Source of the DNA: Ichthyophis bannanicus | Taxonomy: Eukaryota; Chordata; Amphibia; Gymnophiona; Ichthyophiidae | DNA: 64,000 nt | Assembly (NCBI GenBank): GCA_033557465.1 | Contig: CM066044.1 | Span: 196,532,184 to 196,596,183, forward strand | Direction: 5' to 3' | Shown here: positions 33,588-44,644 of the stretch, piece by piece | Numbering within the stretch: position 1 is the first letter of the stretch | Layout of the letters: each line of letters starts with the position of its first letter | Program-made: the position numbers and the translations under genes | The notes under the pieces: model-generated | What the model was told of the DNA's origin: nothing | Database searches by the model: none | What the model saw: the letters and a program-made list of their open reading frames with translations, nothing else

Positions 33588-34946
33588 CTGCACCTTTAAT
33601 ATTGTGTGCAATTCTGGTCGCCGTATCTTAAAAAGGATATAGCGTTATTAAAAAGGTACACAGAAGAGCCACCAAAATGGTAAAGGAGATGAAAGGATAC
33701 CCCTATGAAGAGAGGCTAAAAAGGTTAGGGCTCTTCAACCTGGAAAAGAGATGGCTGAGGGGAGATATGATAGAAGTCTATAAATTAATGAATGGAATGG
33801 AACGGGTAAACGTAGATTGATTGTTTATGCCATCAAAACATAGAAAGACTAGGGGGCATGCAATGAAGCTACAGGGTAACCTATTTAAGACTAATAAGAG
33901 AAAATATTTTTTCACTCAACGTGCTACTGGAGGATGTAGTAAAAGTTGTTAGTGTAGCCGGGTTTAAAAAAGGTTTTGATAAGTTCCTGGAGGAAAGGTC
34001 CATAAACCATTATTAAAGTGGACCCAGAATATTCACTGCTTACCCCAATACAAGCATTGTGGAACCTGTGTCTTCTGGGGAAACTGCTAGGTACTTGTGA
34101 CCTAGATTGGCCACTGTTGGAAACAGGATACTGGGTTTGATGGACCTTGGTTTGAGCCAGTATGGCATATCTTATATTCTTATGTTCTTAACTTATCCCT
34201 AGTATTAAAGGGACTAGTCTTTTTCTGGGCCCCTCTTTGCTTGAATATGTAAAGGTAGATTTCAAACTGTCCTCTTTGCCTTGATCTCACTAATGCTTTC
34301 AGGTCCCTTGTGGTCTAGGGAAGATAGAGCAGGAGTGATTCCCAGTCACTCCTGCCATGGTCGTACCATTCTTTAAATACCACTTGACCCTAATTATATG
34401 TTGGAATGTACTGCTAGGGTTCAGACTGCCAAATAAGGGTGTGTTTCCTTTTATACTCTAGCTGTCACAAATAAATTTGTAAGCTTCTGCTTTGATTAGT
34501 TAAGTCGAAGGTGGAAAGTTGAGTTTCTGTGAGTCTCGATTTCAGTGTGTGTGAGAATCCTCTTTATCCCTTGGCGATGAAAGTAAGAAGCAGCAAAAGC
34601 TGACCTAACTTTTGCCGCCAGAGCTAATTTTATCCTATTTGTTTTAAGTATACTGCTTTGTAACTTCAAAACATGTCCCTAGTGTTTGTACTTTTTAAAA
34701 GAGTAGACAACCAATTTGTGCTTACCCAGTTCCAGGACCATACCAAGCTAGAATTGTGCCCTGTGCAACTAATAAATCTGGCGCCCCCTCCACCCCAGCT
34801 ACAAGCAGTAATTCACTCTTTTTGAGCTTCCTGGGAGCTCAGTGATGATATCAGCACCCTTTTTGTACTTCCACCCTATGTGACCGCAACACTCGCACAG
34901 CCCTTGATACGGCCCTGCCCATTTCATCCACTCAGGATTGAAGTGA

Positions 34947-35157
34947 GGAGAAGCCTAGTGGTTAGAGCAATAGCCTGGTAACCAAGAGACCAGGGTTTGA
35001 TTCCCACTTCTTGTGGTCTTTGGAAAGCCACTTTACCCTCCATTGCCTTGGAAGAAAGGCCTGACAGTCTTCTTTCAGTCACACCTTTCCATGGAAACCT
35101 GAGGGTTGCTGGTTTGCTAGGGGTCAGCATTGATTCAATGGCACACACTGCACTTTA
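34947..35157 (+). mobile_element. tRNA-derived SINE
   Basis: 'gcctagtggttagagcaata' is the A box and 'gggtttgattccca' the B box of a tRNA-like pol III promoter, followed by the CORE/MIR-like 'cttgtggtctttggaaagcc'. The tail ends 'cattgattcaatggcaca', comparable to the RTE 3' end, so RTE machinery may mobilise it. Confidence 0.7.
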
Positions 35158-36244
35158 GCACCATATCTCCCCTCAGCCATCAATCCTCCAAGCTGAAAAG
35201 CGATCTGATCCCCTCCTGACCCCATCTTTACAGCCAATCGGCCCCTCCCATGAACCCAGTCCCCCTCAACCCTCCAAAGCATCTGACCCCTCCTCCTGAA
35301 CTAATCTGACATGAGCATACATCAGAGGAGGGAGGGAGGGATCAGGTCATCATGCAAGCGCGCAGTCGGAAAGACCTGTGGTTTTTATTTTCAATTGGAT
35401 AATGCTGCTGCCATCGTTACTGCCATGGCCAAGGCAACACTAAAAGAGTTGGCGGTGGGGCAAGGGCAGGCAGCATGGGGGGGGGGGGGAAGCCAAGGCT
35501 GGCAGTCCCAAAGTACCCCTATTTCTTTGCCCCCTGTGTGTCTGCACTGCTGGTATGGGGCTAGGTATGGCACTGAGCAGTAGTACCCTGATATTACCAC
35601 TAGGAGCTAGGGGCACCATTTTGAACCCGTAGATGTAAAAGGAGGAGCAAATAGGCATTGTTCCTGCTCCTACTAGATACCAGGGACCTTGGTAAGGCTG
35701 AGGAGGGGGACTGGGGAGGTTGGGTGGAGGGTCTTTGTTCTGGGGGGTGGGGGGGGGGTTGCCGGTAGGCAGATCTGATGCTTTGGAGAGAATTGATGGG
35801 TCAGAGTTCATAGGGGGATCAACTGTAAGAGGGTAATCAGAGAAAGGATCAGATGATTTCTGAGGTGAGTAGGTGGGGATTAGGGTTTGGAGGGTGAATG
35901 GGGGGGAACGACCTCATTGACAGCTACCCATTAGCAGACACTTATTGTGCCTTGGAGCAGTTGTAAATGCCGACATCTACATTCTTTCCTTAAGATGTGG
36001 ACTCACTTTGTAAAATAGGGGATCCGTGCCTATATTGTAGCCCCACCCAAATCACTCCGTCGCCCTGCCCTAAACACACCCCTGGACATCCAGACATAGC
36101 ATCCCTTCTTTTGAAAATGGCATCTAAACATGCTTCTAAACTAAACCCGTAAATGTCTTAATATACCTGTGTGATATATTGCTTTATGATTCTTTTTTCT
36201 TTTTATTCTCTTGTGGTTTGGACCTCTTCATTTTGTTGACTTGG
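35158..36244. other. No gene; C-rich and G-rich tracts
   Basis: Degenerate C-rich sequence with 'ccctcctgaccc'-like units occurs at 35165-35300. G homopolymers are at 35478-35491 and 35743-35760. ORFs here follow base composition only. Confidence 0.45.
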
Positions 36245-36425
36245 CAGGTAGTCTAGTGGTTAGAGCAGCAGCTAGGTGACCAAGAGACCAGCGTTCAATT
36301 CCCATTGGTACTCCTTGTGGCCTTGAGCAAGTCACTTTACCCTCCATTCCCTTGGAGAAATACCTCGTAGTCTAATTCTGGTCACCCCAGGAATCAGCAT
36401 TGGCTTGACAGCACATATTGAATTT
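36245..36425 (+). mobile_element. tRNA-derived SINE
   Basis: A box 'gtctagtggttagagcagca', B box 'gcgttcaattccca', then 'ccttgtggccttgagcaagt' and a tail 'cattggcttgacagcaca'. Same family as 34947-35157. Confidence 0.7.
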
Positions 36426-37544
36426 AAGGAAAAACGTCTTGCTAATTTTCATTTTCTAGCATGTTCCTGGAAAGAATTTTGGAAATAGTAATTTTCCAAT
36501 TAGAATAAGACTGGTGAGAATTTCCCTGGAAAATTAAGGTTTCTGATACGTTCTGTAGGATGTTGGGAGTATAAAGACACATGTCTTGGTTGTGCAGGGC
36601 AATCTCAGGCTGAATGCAGACATGTCAGACAGGCCATGGCTGGTCTAGTCATCCTCTTTCTCACTGCCACTGAGGGAAGAGAAGACTGAGTTGCTAGGGG
36701 CTTCCTTCATAATGGTCTGGTGCCCCCCCCCCCTCCCTCACCACCTCCTAGTCTTCCCGCCACCATTGTCTGTTTATGCATAGGCATCAAAGCACTAGCC
36801 CTTTAGAGGCTAATTTTATAGTAGGGTGGCTAGGCTGTCAAAGCACATAAGCACCTATGTTAGATCTATTCTATAAAAGCAACATATGTGCCTATGTGTC
36901 TTTTATAAAATAGCACACTGGAAAGTTGCCACTTAAAGCTACAACTGCTGCAAGGCATGCATGTGCCTATAGGAATTGGTACTTATGCATGTCTTTTATA
37001 AGATACATGCACAGGTGCTGATCCTGCACCCTGCTGTGCTCATACTGGGATGTGGGAGCCAGTCTCTGCTCCGCCCCCTTGGTGACATCATTCTCAAGTG
37101 ACAGGAAGAGGCTGCACTATGTTAAGCAGCCACTTTGTGGCCAACTGGGATAGGGGCACAACTTGCTCCTTTATGAGCCTGGCGTAAGCTCATGAAAACG
37201 GGAGGACTTTGTAAGCTTGGTATTTATTCTGTTGAATAAAACTAATTTCTGTTACAAAATAATGGAAGCTATTATTAGACTTAGATTTAGATGGATATGA
37301 GATCCCTGCAATCCTTTGTTAAGGTTACTATGGTACGTCTAAATGTATTTTTTAGAGCCATTCTTGGTTATTAGGAGATTGTCTCTGAATGATTTTAATG
37401 ACGTAGTATGTAATGCATCATTGATAATGTCATCAAATGTTTTATCTGTTTCACTTGTAAACATGTGGTCCATTTGTTCTAAAAGTCAGGTGACTGTTAA
37501 TCACCTGCTCTGTTATAGTCCTGATGTATTTGGTATGAAACATA
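36426..37544. other. No recognisable gene
   Basis: Repeated phrases of the type 'ttttataaaatagcacac' and 'gcacataagcacctatg' at 36830-37010 recur at 54240-54350, suggesting an old interspersed repeat. No ORF of interest. Confidence 0.4.
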
Positions 37545-38235
37545 TTTATGTTTATTTTTATTTGAAAAACTTTACATACATATACCAAGGTGGTTTACAA
37601 TAAAAAGAGAAACCAGAAAAACTGAAAGTAAAGTTACAAAATATATCAAGAGGAGAAAAGAAAGAGAAAAATGGGAAGTAAAGTTCAAAGAGATAAAAAT
37701 AAGAAAAGGGGTTGGGGTGGGGGGGGGGGGGAGGTGGGGAACTGTGCATTATCACCAGTTATAGAAGTTAGAGGAAAATATCAGTAATAGAGGTACCATC
37801 AAAAGCTAAGAAAACGTAGAGAGTCTTTAAACCAGCCTTAAAACAAGTGTAGTTTGTTTCTGCACGCAGAGAAGAATGTAAAGAATTCCAAAGGCAAGGA
37901 GAAAAACAGAAAGCAGATTGGACTCAAAGCGGACTCTAGGAAAAGGGGGACCTACTTGCATGAATGACTGGTGAATAATAACTTTCCTTAGCTCAAGAAA
38001 TATTCCTCAAGTAAGCACAAAGTCGATCCTTAAGAAAGGAAAGAGAAAGTTGTCTGATGTTTCCACCAGTTGCTCGGGCCAGGATGATACCAATGTGATC
38101 CCAAAAAACGGATAGTGCAATGGAGCTTGCTGATCAAGAGCCTGAGATAAAGTAGAGTTCTAGATATCAGCTTGTTCTGAAAAAGGAAGAGAATCAATAT
38201 TAATAGGTAAAGTATCACGATGGGAGGCTAGAGAA
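37545..38235 (-). mobile_element. L2-like LINE 3' end (degenerate)
   Basis: On the minus strand, WNSLHSSLRAETNYTCFKAG and LKTL (about 37890-37810) match the C-terminal block of L2-type ORF2 (compare WNHLPHELRAIKD at 21950). The 3' end reads 'attgtaaaccaccttggtat' with an AAATAAAA tail. A poly-G run (37712-37731) interrupts the UTR. Confidence 0.5.
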
Positions 38236-38239
38236 TCTT

Positions 38240-38700
38240 TGTTCTTGTTTCGGATATTTCTAGTGCAAAAGAGTCTGACGTGGGGTCAGAAGACTGGAGA
38301 AAGGTGCATGTGATCCCTTTATACAAATTTGGAACTAAGAATGAGATTGGGAACTACAGACTGGTAGTCTGACCTCTGTGGTGAGTAAACTAATGGAAAA
38401 GCTGCTAAAACAGAGGATAGTGAGATTTCTGGAGTCCAATGGATTGCAGGATCCGAAGCAGCTTGGATTCACCAGAGGCAGGTCTTGTCAGACAAATTTC
38501 ATTAATTTCTGTGACTGGATGACCAGAGAGCGAGTTGGACCAAGGGAGAGCTCTAGATGTGGTATTTTTAGATTTCAGTAAAGCCTTTGACACTGTTCCA
38601 CACAGGTGACTTATAAATAAATTGAATGCCCCAGAAATGGACCTGAAGTGACTGACTGGGTTAGAAATTGGTTGAGTAGGACGCGACAAAGAGTACAGAT
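38240..38700 (+). mobile_element. CR1 LINE, 5' half of a copy split by DIRS copy B
   Basis: RT fingers and palm are readable across frames: DWRKVHVIPLYK, LLKQRIVRFLES, FDTVPH and VRNWLSRTRQRVQ at the boundary. The sequence continues at 44790 in the same frame, so DIRS copy B separates two halves of one LINE. Confidence 0.85.
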
Positions 38701-38762
38701 AAAACGGAGTTACTTACCTGTAACAGGAGTTCTCCGTGGACAGCAGGATAGGTCAGCCACAC
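38701..38762. repeat. DIRS copy B terminal arm of a 62-bp perfect inverted repeat
   Basis: The 62 bases (starting 'aaaacggagttacttacctg') are exactly complementary to 38949-39010, with a 186-bp spacer. This is the outermost right terminus of the element on its own strand. Perfect identity points to a recent insertion. Confidence 0.9.
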
Positions 38763-38872
38763 CTGGTGACGTCATCCGACGGTGCCATGCGGAAGTGCTC
38801 TCTAGAGCTCAGATTTCTCTGAGTATGAGGAGGAGGTCCCACCTCCCCGGCCCACCCCTAGCCAGATCAGTG
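38747..38872. repeat. DIRS copy B right inverted repeat
   Basis: 'tcagccacacctggtgacgt' through 'cccctagccagatcag' is the reverse complement of 44645-44770 with few differences. The outer ends differ, as in copy A. Confidence 0.85.
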
Positions 38873-38948
38873 AGTGATTAGCTATGCCTTACTGGCTAGG
38901 GCGCAGGCCGGTGCAGACCACCCTCATACAGGGGAGGTGGGTGGGTTC

Positions 38949-39060
38949 GTGTGGCTGACCTATCCTGCTGTCCACGGAGAACTCCTGTTACAGGTAAGTA
39001 ACTCCGTTTTCTCCTAGGACAAGCAGGATATGTGTCAGCCACACCTGGTGCCTCCCAAGC
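38949..39060. repeat. DIRS copy B internal complementary region (ICR)
   Basis: 38949-39010 matches the right terminus and the adjoining 39011-39060 ('ctcctaggacaagcagga') matches the left terminus. The two are joined at 'ccgttttctcc', the predicted junction of a circular intermediate. Confidence 0.85.
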
Positions 39061-39484
39061 AATGCTGTGATGCGCTGTGGAGTATGAGGGAGGCATGTAA
39101 CAAAAAACTGCATGCGATTGAGACCTTGTACTCGCTCTGGAGCAACAGGCATTTATTGGTGAAGGTGCCACACAGCAATATCTAGTGCATACATGCGCAA
39201 GTATAGTAGGGTAACAGTATATGCGAACACAGCAAGGTGCCATCGTGCAAGTGCAAACAGGGCATAGTAAACACAACCAACGTGTGCAGTGCAAACATTA
39301 ATGTATCATGAGGCGGTGTGCAAACATAGCAATGTAAACATCAACAAGGTAAACATAAACTGTGCAAAACAGAACTGTGTCTCCGTCACCGTGTAGTCTA
39401 GACCTGTAGTCTGGACCTCAGGGCTGTTAAGTCAGTCTGGGTGCTGTCCGAATCAGCTGAGCCTGGGCGGCCCAACCTTAAGTC

Positions 39485-40790
39485 TCAACAAGAGGCAGAG
39501 TCATTGGGTCGGCGGAGCTCGGCGGCTGTCGACAGGACCGCTCTGCCAAAGGAGCTGTCGGTCTCAGCCTGGAGGTCGAGGCAGTAGTATTTCTGGAAGG
39601 TGAACTGTGAGGACCAGGTGGCGGCTTTGCAGATGTCGCTCACCGGAATCTCCTGCAGGTTGGCGAGCGAGGTTGCTAGAGCACGGAGCTGGTGCGCCCC
39701 CGCCCTGCTTGCTGGAAGGGACCCCGCCCTATGAAGGCAATATGCAATGCAGTCCGATATCCAACGGGAGAGCGTGCGTTTGGTGACGAGCCGTCCAGGC
39801 CTGTTAGGATCGAATGACACAAAGAGCTGAGTCCCCAGCCTAACAGCGGCTGTTCTGTCGATGTAGATGCGTAGGGCTCTGACACAATCCAGTGAATGAA
39901 GTCGTTGCTCTTCCGGAGAGGAATGTGGAGCTGGGAAGAACGTGGGAAGTTAAACCGACTGGTTGACATGAAAAGCAGAGACGACCTTGGGAACGAACTT
40001 TGGATGAGTCCGTAGAGATGGTCGATTATGGAGGATCTTAGTGTATGGTGGATGAGCCACAAGTGCCTGCAGCTCGCTGATCCTCCTGGCCGAGGTGATG
40101 GCGATGAGGAAGAGTGTCTTCTAGGACATGAATTTCCTATCTGCCGTGTGAAGCGGCTCGAAGGGTTCTTGCATCAACTGCTGCAGGACAACATTGAGAT
40201 CCCATGAAGGCACTGGCTTCTGGACCGGGGGTTGCAAGTTCACGAGGCCTTTCATGAACTGTGCCACGATGGGCAGCGCCGCAAGGGAACCCCTGGTGGA
40301 ACCACTCCGGTGCTCGTGTAGAGATGCAATTGCTGCGAGGTGGACCTTGATGGATTGCGGTTTTAAGCCGAAGCTGAAAAGAGTGGAGAGGTACTGCAGG
40401 ACCTTAGACACAGGGCAAGAGACTGGGTTGAGGCCTTGGTTAGTGCACCAAAGACTGAAACGCTTCCATTTTAGGCTATATGACTTTCTTGTGGAAGGTC
40501 TCCTGGCAGCTAGGATGATCTGCTGCACTTCCAAAGGTAGTCGGAGGGAGGCGAGATTCATCCTCTCAATCTCCAGGCTGTCGTTTTGGGTGAGCAGGTC
40601 TGGTCTCACAGGTAACCGGATTGGCGGCTCCTGAGCTAGTCGAAGTAGAAGGGAGAACCACATTTGGCGTGGCCAGTAGGGGGTGATCAGTATGACATGC
40701 GCCCTGTCCATGACAATCCGCTGTATCGCTGCTGCAATAAGAGGAGTTGGGGGAAAGGCGAACACCAGCGTCCACCCCCCCAGGGCACCA
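39485..40790 (-). pseudogene. DIRS copy B tyrosine recombinase
   Basis: After the connecting block (PPTPLIAAAIQRI, TPYWPRQMWF) come the SAM-like core (DSLEIERMNL, QQIILAARRPS) and the catalytic domain: box I AITSARRISEL, HxxR as AHQLRALATS, TWSS and TFQKYYCLD with the tyrosine. All of the R, H, R and Y residues are present. TAG (40123-40121) interrupts the frame just upstream of box I, at the same codon as in copy A, and TAA (39952-39950) lies in VxLPTFFP, where copy A has Glu. Both are in one frame, so two codon changes account for the loss. The enzyme would integrate the circular element DNA. Confidence 0.85.
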
Positions 40791-41220
40791 TGAACGCATC
40801 CGAGGCCATTCTCTTTCGTGATGGGTGCTTGGAGCAGAACAACAGGCATTTTGTGTTGAACTCTGTTGCGAAGAGGTCGACCTGGGGAGCTCCCCAACGC
40901 CGGAAGAGGCTGGCCGCTACCTTCGTGTGGAGTGTCCATTCGTGGGGTTGGAGCTGCCTGCTGAGCTTGTCCGCTAGGGCGTTCTGATCGCCGGGGAGAT
41001 AGGTCGCTTGTAGGACGCAGTTGTTGGCCAGGGCTAAGTACCAAGTCACGAGGGCCTCTTTGCATAAGGGGCATGACCCCGTGCCCCCTTGCTTGTTGAT
41101 GTAGAACATAGTCACCTGGTTGTCTGTCTGGACAAGTACGGACTTCCCGGCCAGCTGGGCTTTGAAGGTCTGCACTGCATACCTGACTGCCCGGAGCTCG
41201 AGACGGTTGATGTGTAACGA
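40790..41220 (-). pseudogene. DIRS copy B RNase H (C-terminal part) and connecting region
   Basis: It continues in the frame of the RT ORF after a TGA at 41223-41221: INRLELRAV (catalytic Glu), then VQTDNQVTMFYINKQGG (catalytic Asp), LPGDQNALADKLSRQLQP and VDLFATEFNTK. Copy A shows the same blocks. Near 40786 a run of seven G on the coding strand shifts the frame; eight G would join it to the recombinase, matching the spacing in copy A. The TGA may come from CGA by CpG decay (inference). Confidence 0.8.
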
Positions 41221-42858
41221 TCATTCTGCTCTGGACCAGGCTCCCTGAGTGCTGAGGTGTGAGAGGTGGGCTCCCCATCCTGTGGGAGACGCATCTGTGG
41301 TGAGGACGAGTTGGTAGCGGCGCGGTTGGAGATCCCTGCCCGCTGAGAGGTTGCTCCGCTCTGTCCACCAGCGGAGATCTTTCACGACCTTGGCATTGAT
41401 GGGGACGCGGGTATTGAGCGGCTGGGAGAGTTGTTTCCAGAGGGTCCGGAGATGCCACTGAAGGATGCGCATGTGTAATCTCGCCAGAGGGAGAACCGAG
41501 GTCGTTGCTGCCATGTGCCCCAATAGGCATAAGATGGAGTGCGCTGTGGTCTGCTTGGACATCTTTTTGGCTAGGGATGTAATGACCGCTACCCGCTGCT
41601 CGGGAAGAAAAGCTTTCGAGGCACAGGTGTCGATTATCGCTCCGATGAACTCTATGTTCTGGGCTGGGTCCAGGCGAGACTTCTCTTTGTTGATGAGGAA
41701 GCCCAGCCGGCGTAGAAGATCTGTTGTTGATCGCACGGCAATCCTGAGTTCGGAGGCCGAGGGTGCCGAGAGCAGCCAGTCGTCCAGGTAGGGAAAGATG
41801 GCGATGCCTTGTTTGCGTAGGTGTGATGCGGCCACCGCTACACACTTTGTGAAAACCCTGGGTGCCGGGGAGAGCCCGAAGGGGAGAACACGGTACTGGT
41901 AGTGGCCTCCCAGCGCTATGAAGTGCAGGAATTTCCTGTGCGATTTGTGGACTGGAATGTGGGAGTATGCATCCTGCAGATCCAGGGTCGCCATCCAGTC
42001 TGCCGCTTTTAAGAGAGGTAGGATGGCATTGAGGGAATACATTCTGAACTTCTCCTTCGTGATGAAGTTGTTCAGTTTGCGGAGGTCCAGAATCGGACGG
42101 AGACCACCGGACTTCTTGGGAATAAGGAAGTACTGGGAATAGAAGCCAGTGTTGATCTCCCCGGGGGGCACCCGCTCTATCGCACGAGCAGAGAGGAGGT
42201 GTTGCAGAAGGTCCGACAGTGGTGCTGTTAGGTGCGGCGGGGTCTGGCTGATGGGCTGCGAGCATTGCCACGGTGGGGAGGAGAAGAGTAGACGGTAGCC
42301 TGACTGGATAATCTGGAGGACCCACTTGTCGGTGGTGATCGCCTGCCATGCCTGCAGGAACATGGATAGACGGCCCCCCACTGGCAGAGATGCTGGGGTT
42401 CCAGGAAGGGGCCCCGGCCGAGGTGAGTTGTCAAAAGGAGGTGGTGTTCTTACCGGACTGCTGGGAGTTTTGCTTTTTCTGCTTGCGCTCCCTCGGCTGC
42501 TGCCTCTGAAAGGAGGAGGCAGGATAGTAGGGTTGTTTGTACTTAGGCGCTTGCCATCTCCGATTCGAGTTGTAAAATCTTCTGGAGGAGGAGAAAGGTT
42601 TGCGGTAATAACTCCCTTTTTGTGACGAGGAGTGGCGTTCGAGTCCGTCCGCCGCCAGTGTTTGCAAGGTGGTGCAATCCTCTTTAAGGCCATTAACAGT
42701 GTCCGCCACCTTGTCGCCAAAGAGTGACTCGCCCGAGCAGGGCGCATCCACGATTTTATCGTGGGTGTCCTCCCTGAGGCCGGATGCTCGCAGCCATGCC
42801 CAGCGGCGGGCTGATATGGCCGTGCCAGCCGTTCTGATGGCGGTGTTGAAGGTGTCAA
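41221..42858 (-). pseudogene. DIRS copy B reverse transcriptase with RNase H start
   Basis: The 545-codon open frame contains RT fingers (FLIPKKSGGLRPILDLRKLN), motif A LDLQDAYSH, LPFGLSPAP, the catalytic YLDD (residues 357-360, FPYLDDWLL), thumb and connection, then the RNase H start TTDASPTGWGAHL (Asp about residue 522). It stops at TGA 41223-41221. The first ~135 codons overlap the gag ORF in another frame and look like a shadow of it; true RT-region homology begins near 42450. How it was expressed from the gag mRNA (frameshift or reinitiation) cannot be told. All RT catalytic residues are intact. Confidence 0.88.
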
Positions 42859-44587
42859 AGGCCGTGCTCATCAAATGTTTGCTGCATTCAGCTAGGTCCT
42901 GTAATGTAGCTGAGGCTGTCAGTTGAGCATCTTTGGGTAGGGCCGCAAGATGACCCTTGATTTCGGCCAGGAGAGCATCCTGGAATAGGATGTGTTGGAA
43001 CTGGTGCGCTGTCACTTTGGTGCTGAGCATAGCTCCTTGGTAGGCTTTCCTCCCCACTTCGTCAAGGAGCTTAGGGTCCCGGCCTGGTGGGTGATTAGCC
43101 TGTGTGCATGAGGATTTTACCTTCTTTAGTGCTGAAGACACCACAATAGACTGGTGTGGGAGCTGAGGTTTACTGAATCCCGAAGCCAGGTGGAGGAGGT
43201 ATTTGTTGTCTAAGTTCCTGGAACAAGCATGGCCGGAGGCCGGTGACTGCCATAGTATTGACTGTTTGTCCTGCAGCTTCCGGTGGAGCGGTAGGGCTAG
43301 AGCCGGTCTAGGGTCACTAAGATATTTCATGACCTCTGGATCCTTTTCGCCAGCGGAGTCCTCCGCTAGAAGGCCTAGCTTGTTCATCACCTTCCTCAGG
43401 AACTTGGGGTAGGTGAGGTCTTCAGGTGGCAACTGACACTGAGGTTCCTCTGGTTCGTCCGGCGTGGTCTTGGAGATGGGGGAGTCCGGGCCCGCTCCCT
43501 CCTTGTCGCTCTCCCCAGAGGTCAAGGCTTGCTCTGGTGAGGGAGACCGTGTTCTGGGAGGCGTTCGGGAGGCTGTCTGTGGAGTGCTGGACCGCACAGG
43601 GCTGGGCTGTGCCAGTGGTGCTGGTAACACTTCTCTGGAGGCAGATCTTTCAAGGAGCTGGGCTGGGGGCGCAGTCTGGTCTACCAGGCATTCCAGCAGC
43701 TGTAGGATAGCCGCAGATGTGCTGTTTTCAGATGAGCGGCTGCTCCTGCGCCTCCCGGAAGAAAAGGAGCTGGAGCGAGAGTGGTGCCTGCTTCTCTTGT
43801 GGCCATGGAAAGGGCTGCCACAGGAGCTCCCTTTGCTAGAGCTGGACCGCCTGCTTCTGCGATGTCCGCGGTCATAGGAGCTGTCTCTCCTGTCATGATG
43901 TTTCCTCTTGCTGCGGTGCTTGCCGGTTGCTCCATCTTTGTGTTCGCTCCGTTTTTCTCTCCCGTGCCGATGGTTTTGCTCTGCGCTGGGGCTGATGTAA
44001 GCTCGGGATGGCCCGGCGCGAAGAGGGGATTCCCTGCCCCGAGGGGGTGAAGCGGCGTCAGCGCGGCTGGAGGAAGACAGGCCTCGGCCAATCCGGGAGG
44101 AGGGGGAGGGTCCTGAGGCGGAGCCAGGCAGGACAACGTGGATGGCGCCATCTTGGCAGGAGCTGGAGGGACCGCATGGTCTGGAAGGTACCCCGGGGAA
44201 GTCAGCAATAGCTGGAGAGCCTACTGGAGCCACGGGGGCCGTAGTAGCGTCCGAGGTCAGTCCGGGAGATACGCTGGCGTCCTGTGCAGGGTGGCCGGGG
44301 ATGGAAGCTCTACAGAGCACAACCCGTGCTGCTGCCCTCCGGTGGTCCTGAGATGTGCTGGGAGCTGCCGGAGAGGATGCTACTGCAGGCGCGGGCTCTG
44401 AGGAGGATAAGAAATCCCTCAAAGTATGCCCCCTGTACTCCCTCGCTCTGGGGGACATCCGTGCGCAGCTGGAACAATCCTGGACGTTGTGCCCTGCCCC
44501 GAGGCACTGGAGGCAGGACTGGTGAGTGTCTGCAGCATTCATTTTCCATTTGCCTTGGAAGCACTTTTTAAAACCCGGTTTGGGCAT
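42431..44587 (-). CDS. DIRS copy B gag-like ORF1, intact (718 codons)
   Basis: The ATG at 44587 opens MPKPGFKKCFQGKW. A CX2CX4HX4C zinc knuckle is at residues 25-38, with a further Cys at 41. A Ser/Pro-rich region follows, then an Arg/Ser-rich segment (about residues 225-295, with RRSRRSSSS and KRSRHHSRSSS) that resembles a nuclear localisation or RNA-binding tract. The C-terminal half has the blocks PPEDLTYPKFL, KPQLPHQSIV, AHQFQHILFQ and STAFDTFNTA shared with copy A. It ends QQSGKNTTSF. No stop or shift was found over 2.15 kb, in contrast to the downstream genes. Its role would be packaging of element RNA (inferred). Confidence 0.88.
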   Translation of the reverse strand: MPKPGFKKCFQGKWKMNAADTHQSCLQCLGAGHNVQDCSSCARMSPRAREYRGHTLRDFLSSSEPAPAVASSPAAPSTSQDHRRAAARVVLCRASIPGHPAQDASVSPGLTSDATTAPVAPVGSPAIADFPGVPSRPCGPSSSCQDGAIHVVLPGSASGPSPSSRIGRGLSSSSRADAASPPRGRESPLRAGPSRAYISPSAEQNHRHGREKRSEHKDGATGKHRSKRKHHDRRDSSYDRGHRRSRRSSSSKGSSCGSPFHGHKRSRHHSRSSSFSSGRRRSSRSSENSTSAAILQLLECLVDQTAPPAQLLERSASREVLPAPLAQPSPVRSSTPQTASRTPPRTRSPSPEQALTSGESDKEGAGPDSPISKTTPDEPEEPQCQLPPEDLTYPKFLRKVMNKLGLLAEDSAGEKDPEVMKYLSDPRPALALPLHRKLQDKQSILWQSPASGHACSRNLDNKYLLHLASGFSKPQLPHQSIVVSSALKKVKSSCTQANHPPGRDPKLLDEVGRKAYQGAMLSTKVTAHQFQHILFQDALLAEIKGHLAALPKDAQLTASATLQDLAECSKHLMSTAFDTFNTAIRTAGTAISARRWAWLRASGLREDTHDKIVDAPCSGESLFGDKVADTVNGLKEDCTTLQTLAADGLERHSSSQKGSYYRKPFSSSRRFYNSNRRWQAPKYKQPYYPASSFQRQQPRERKQKKQNSQQSGKNTTSF

Positions 44588-44644
44588 TTTTTTCTTTTAG
44601 AGAGCTAGCAATTCCATCTTGAGGCAGAGGCGGAAGAAAAAAGA

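Larger units (their letters stand above)
31790..34190 (+). mobile_element. CR1 LINE (first subfamily) with ORF1 and a large internal deletion
   Basis: In order it contains ORF1 (N-terminal Cys motif near 31840 and the esterase to 32658), the start of the ORF2 endonuclease (32864-33200), then directly the region after the RT FADD box (33207 on), the C-terminus and a 3' UTR ending in TTCTTATG repeats at about 34165-34190. The catalytic RT core between endonuclease and FADD is missing. Confidence 0.85.

Noticed and set aside
34947..35030. tRNA gene
   Set aside because: A and B boxes are present but the cloverleaf cannot close and copies recur elsewhere; it is a SINE head.
40121..42349. Longest minus-strand ORF (742 codons) as a single protein
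   Set aside because: Its first two thirds are an out-of-frame shadow of RT and RNase H; only the part after about 40790 (recombinase) is real.
43681..44208. 175-codon minus-strand ORF over the DIRS gag
   Set aside because: It is an alternative frame of the GC-rich gag ORF with no homology in copy A.
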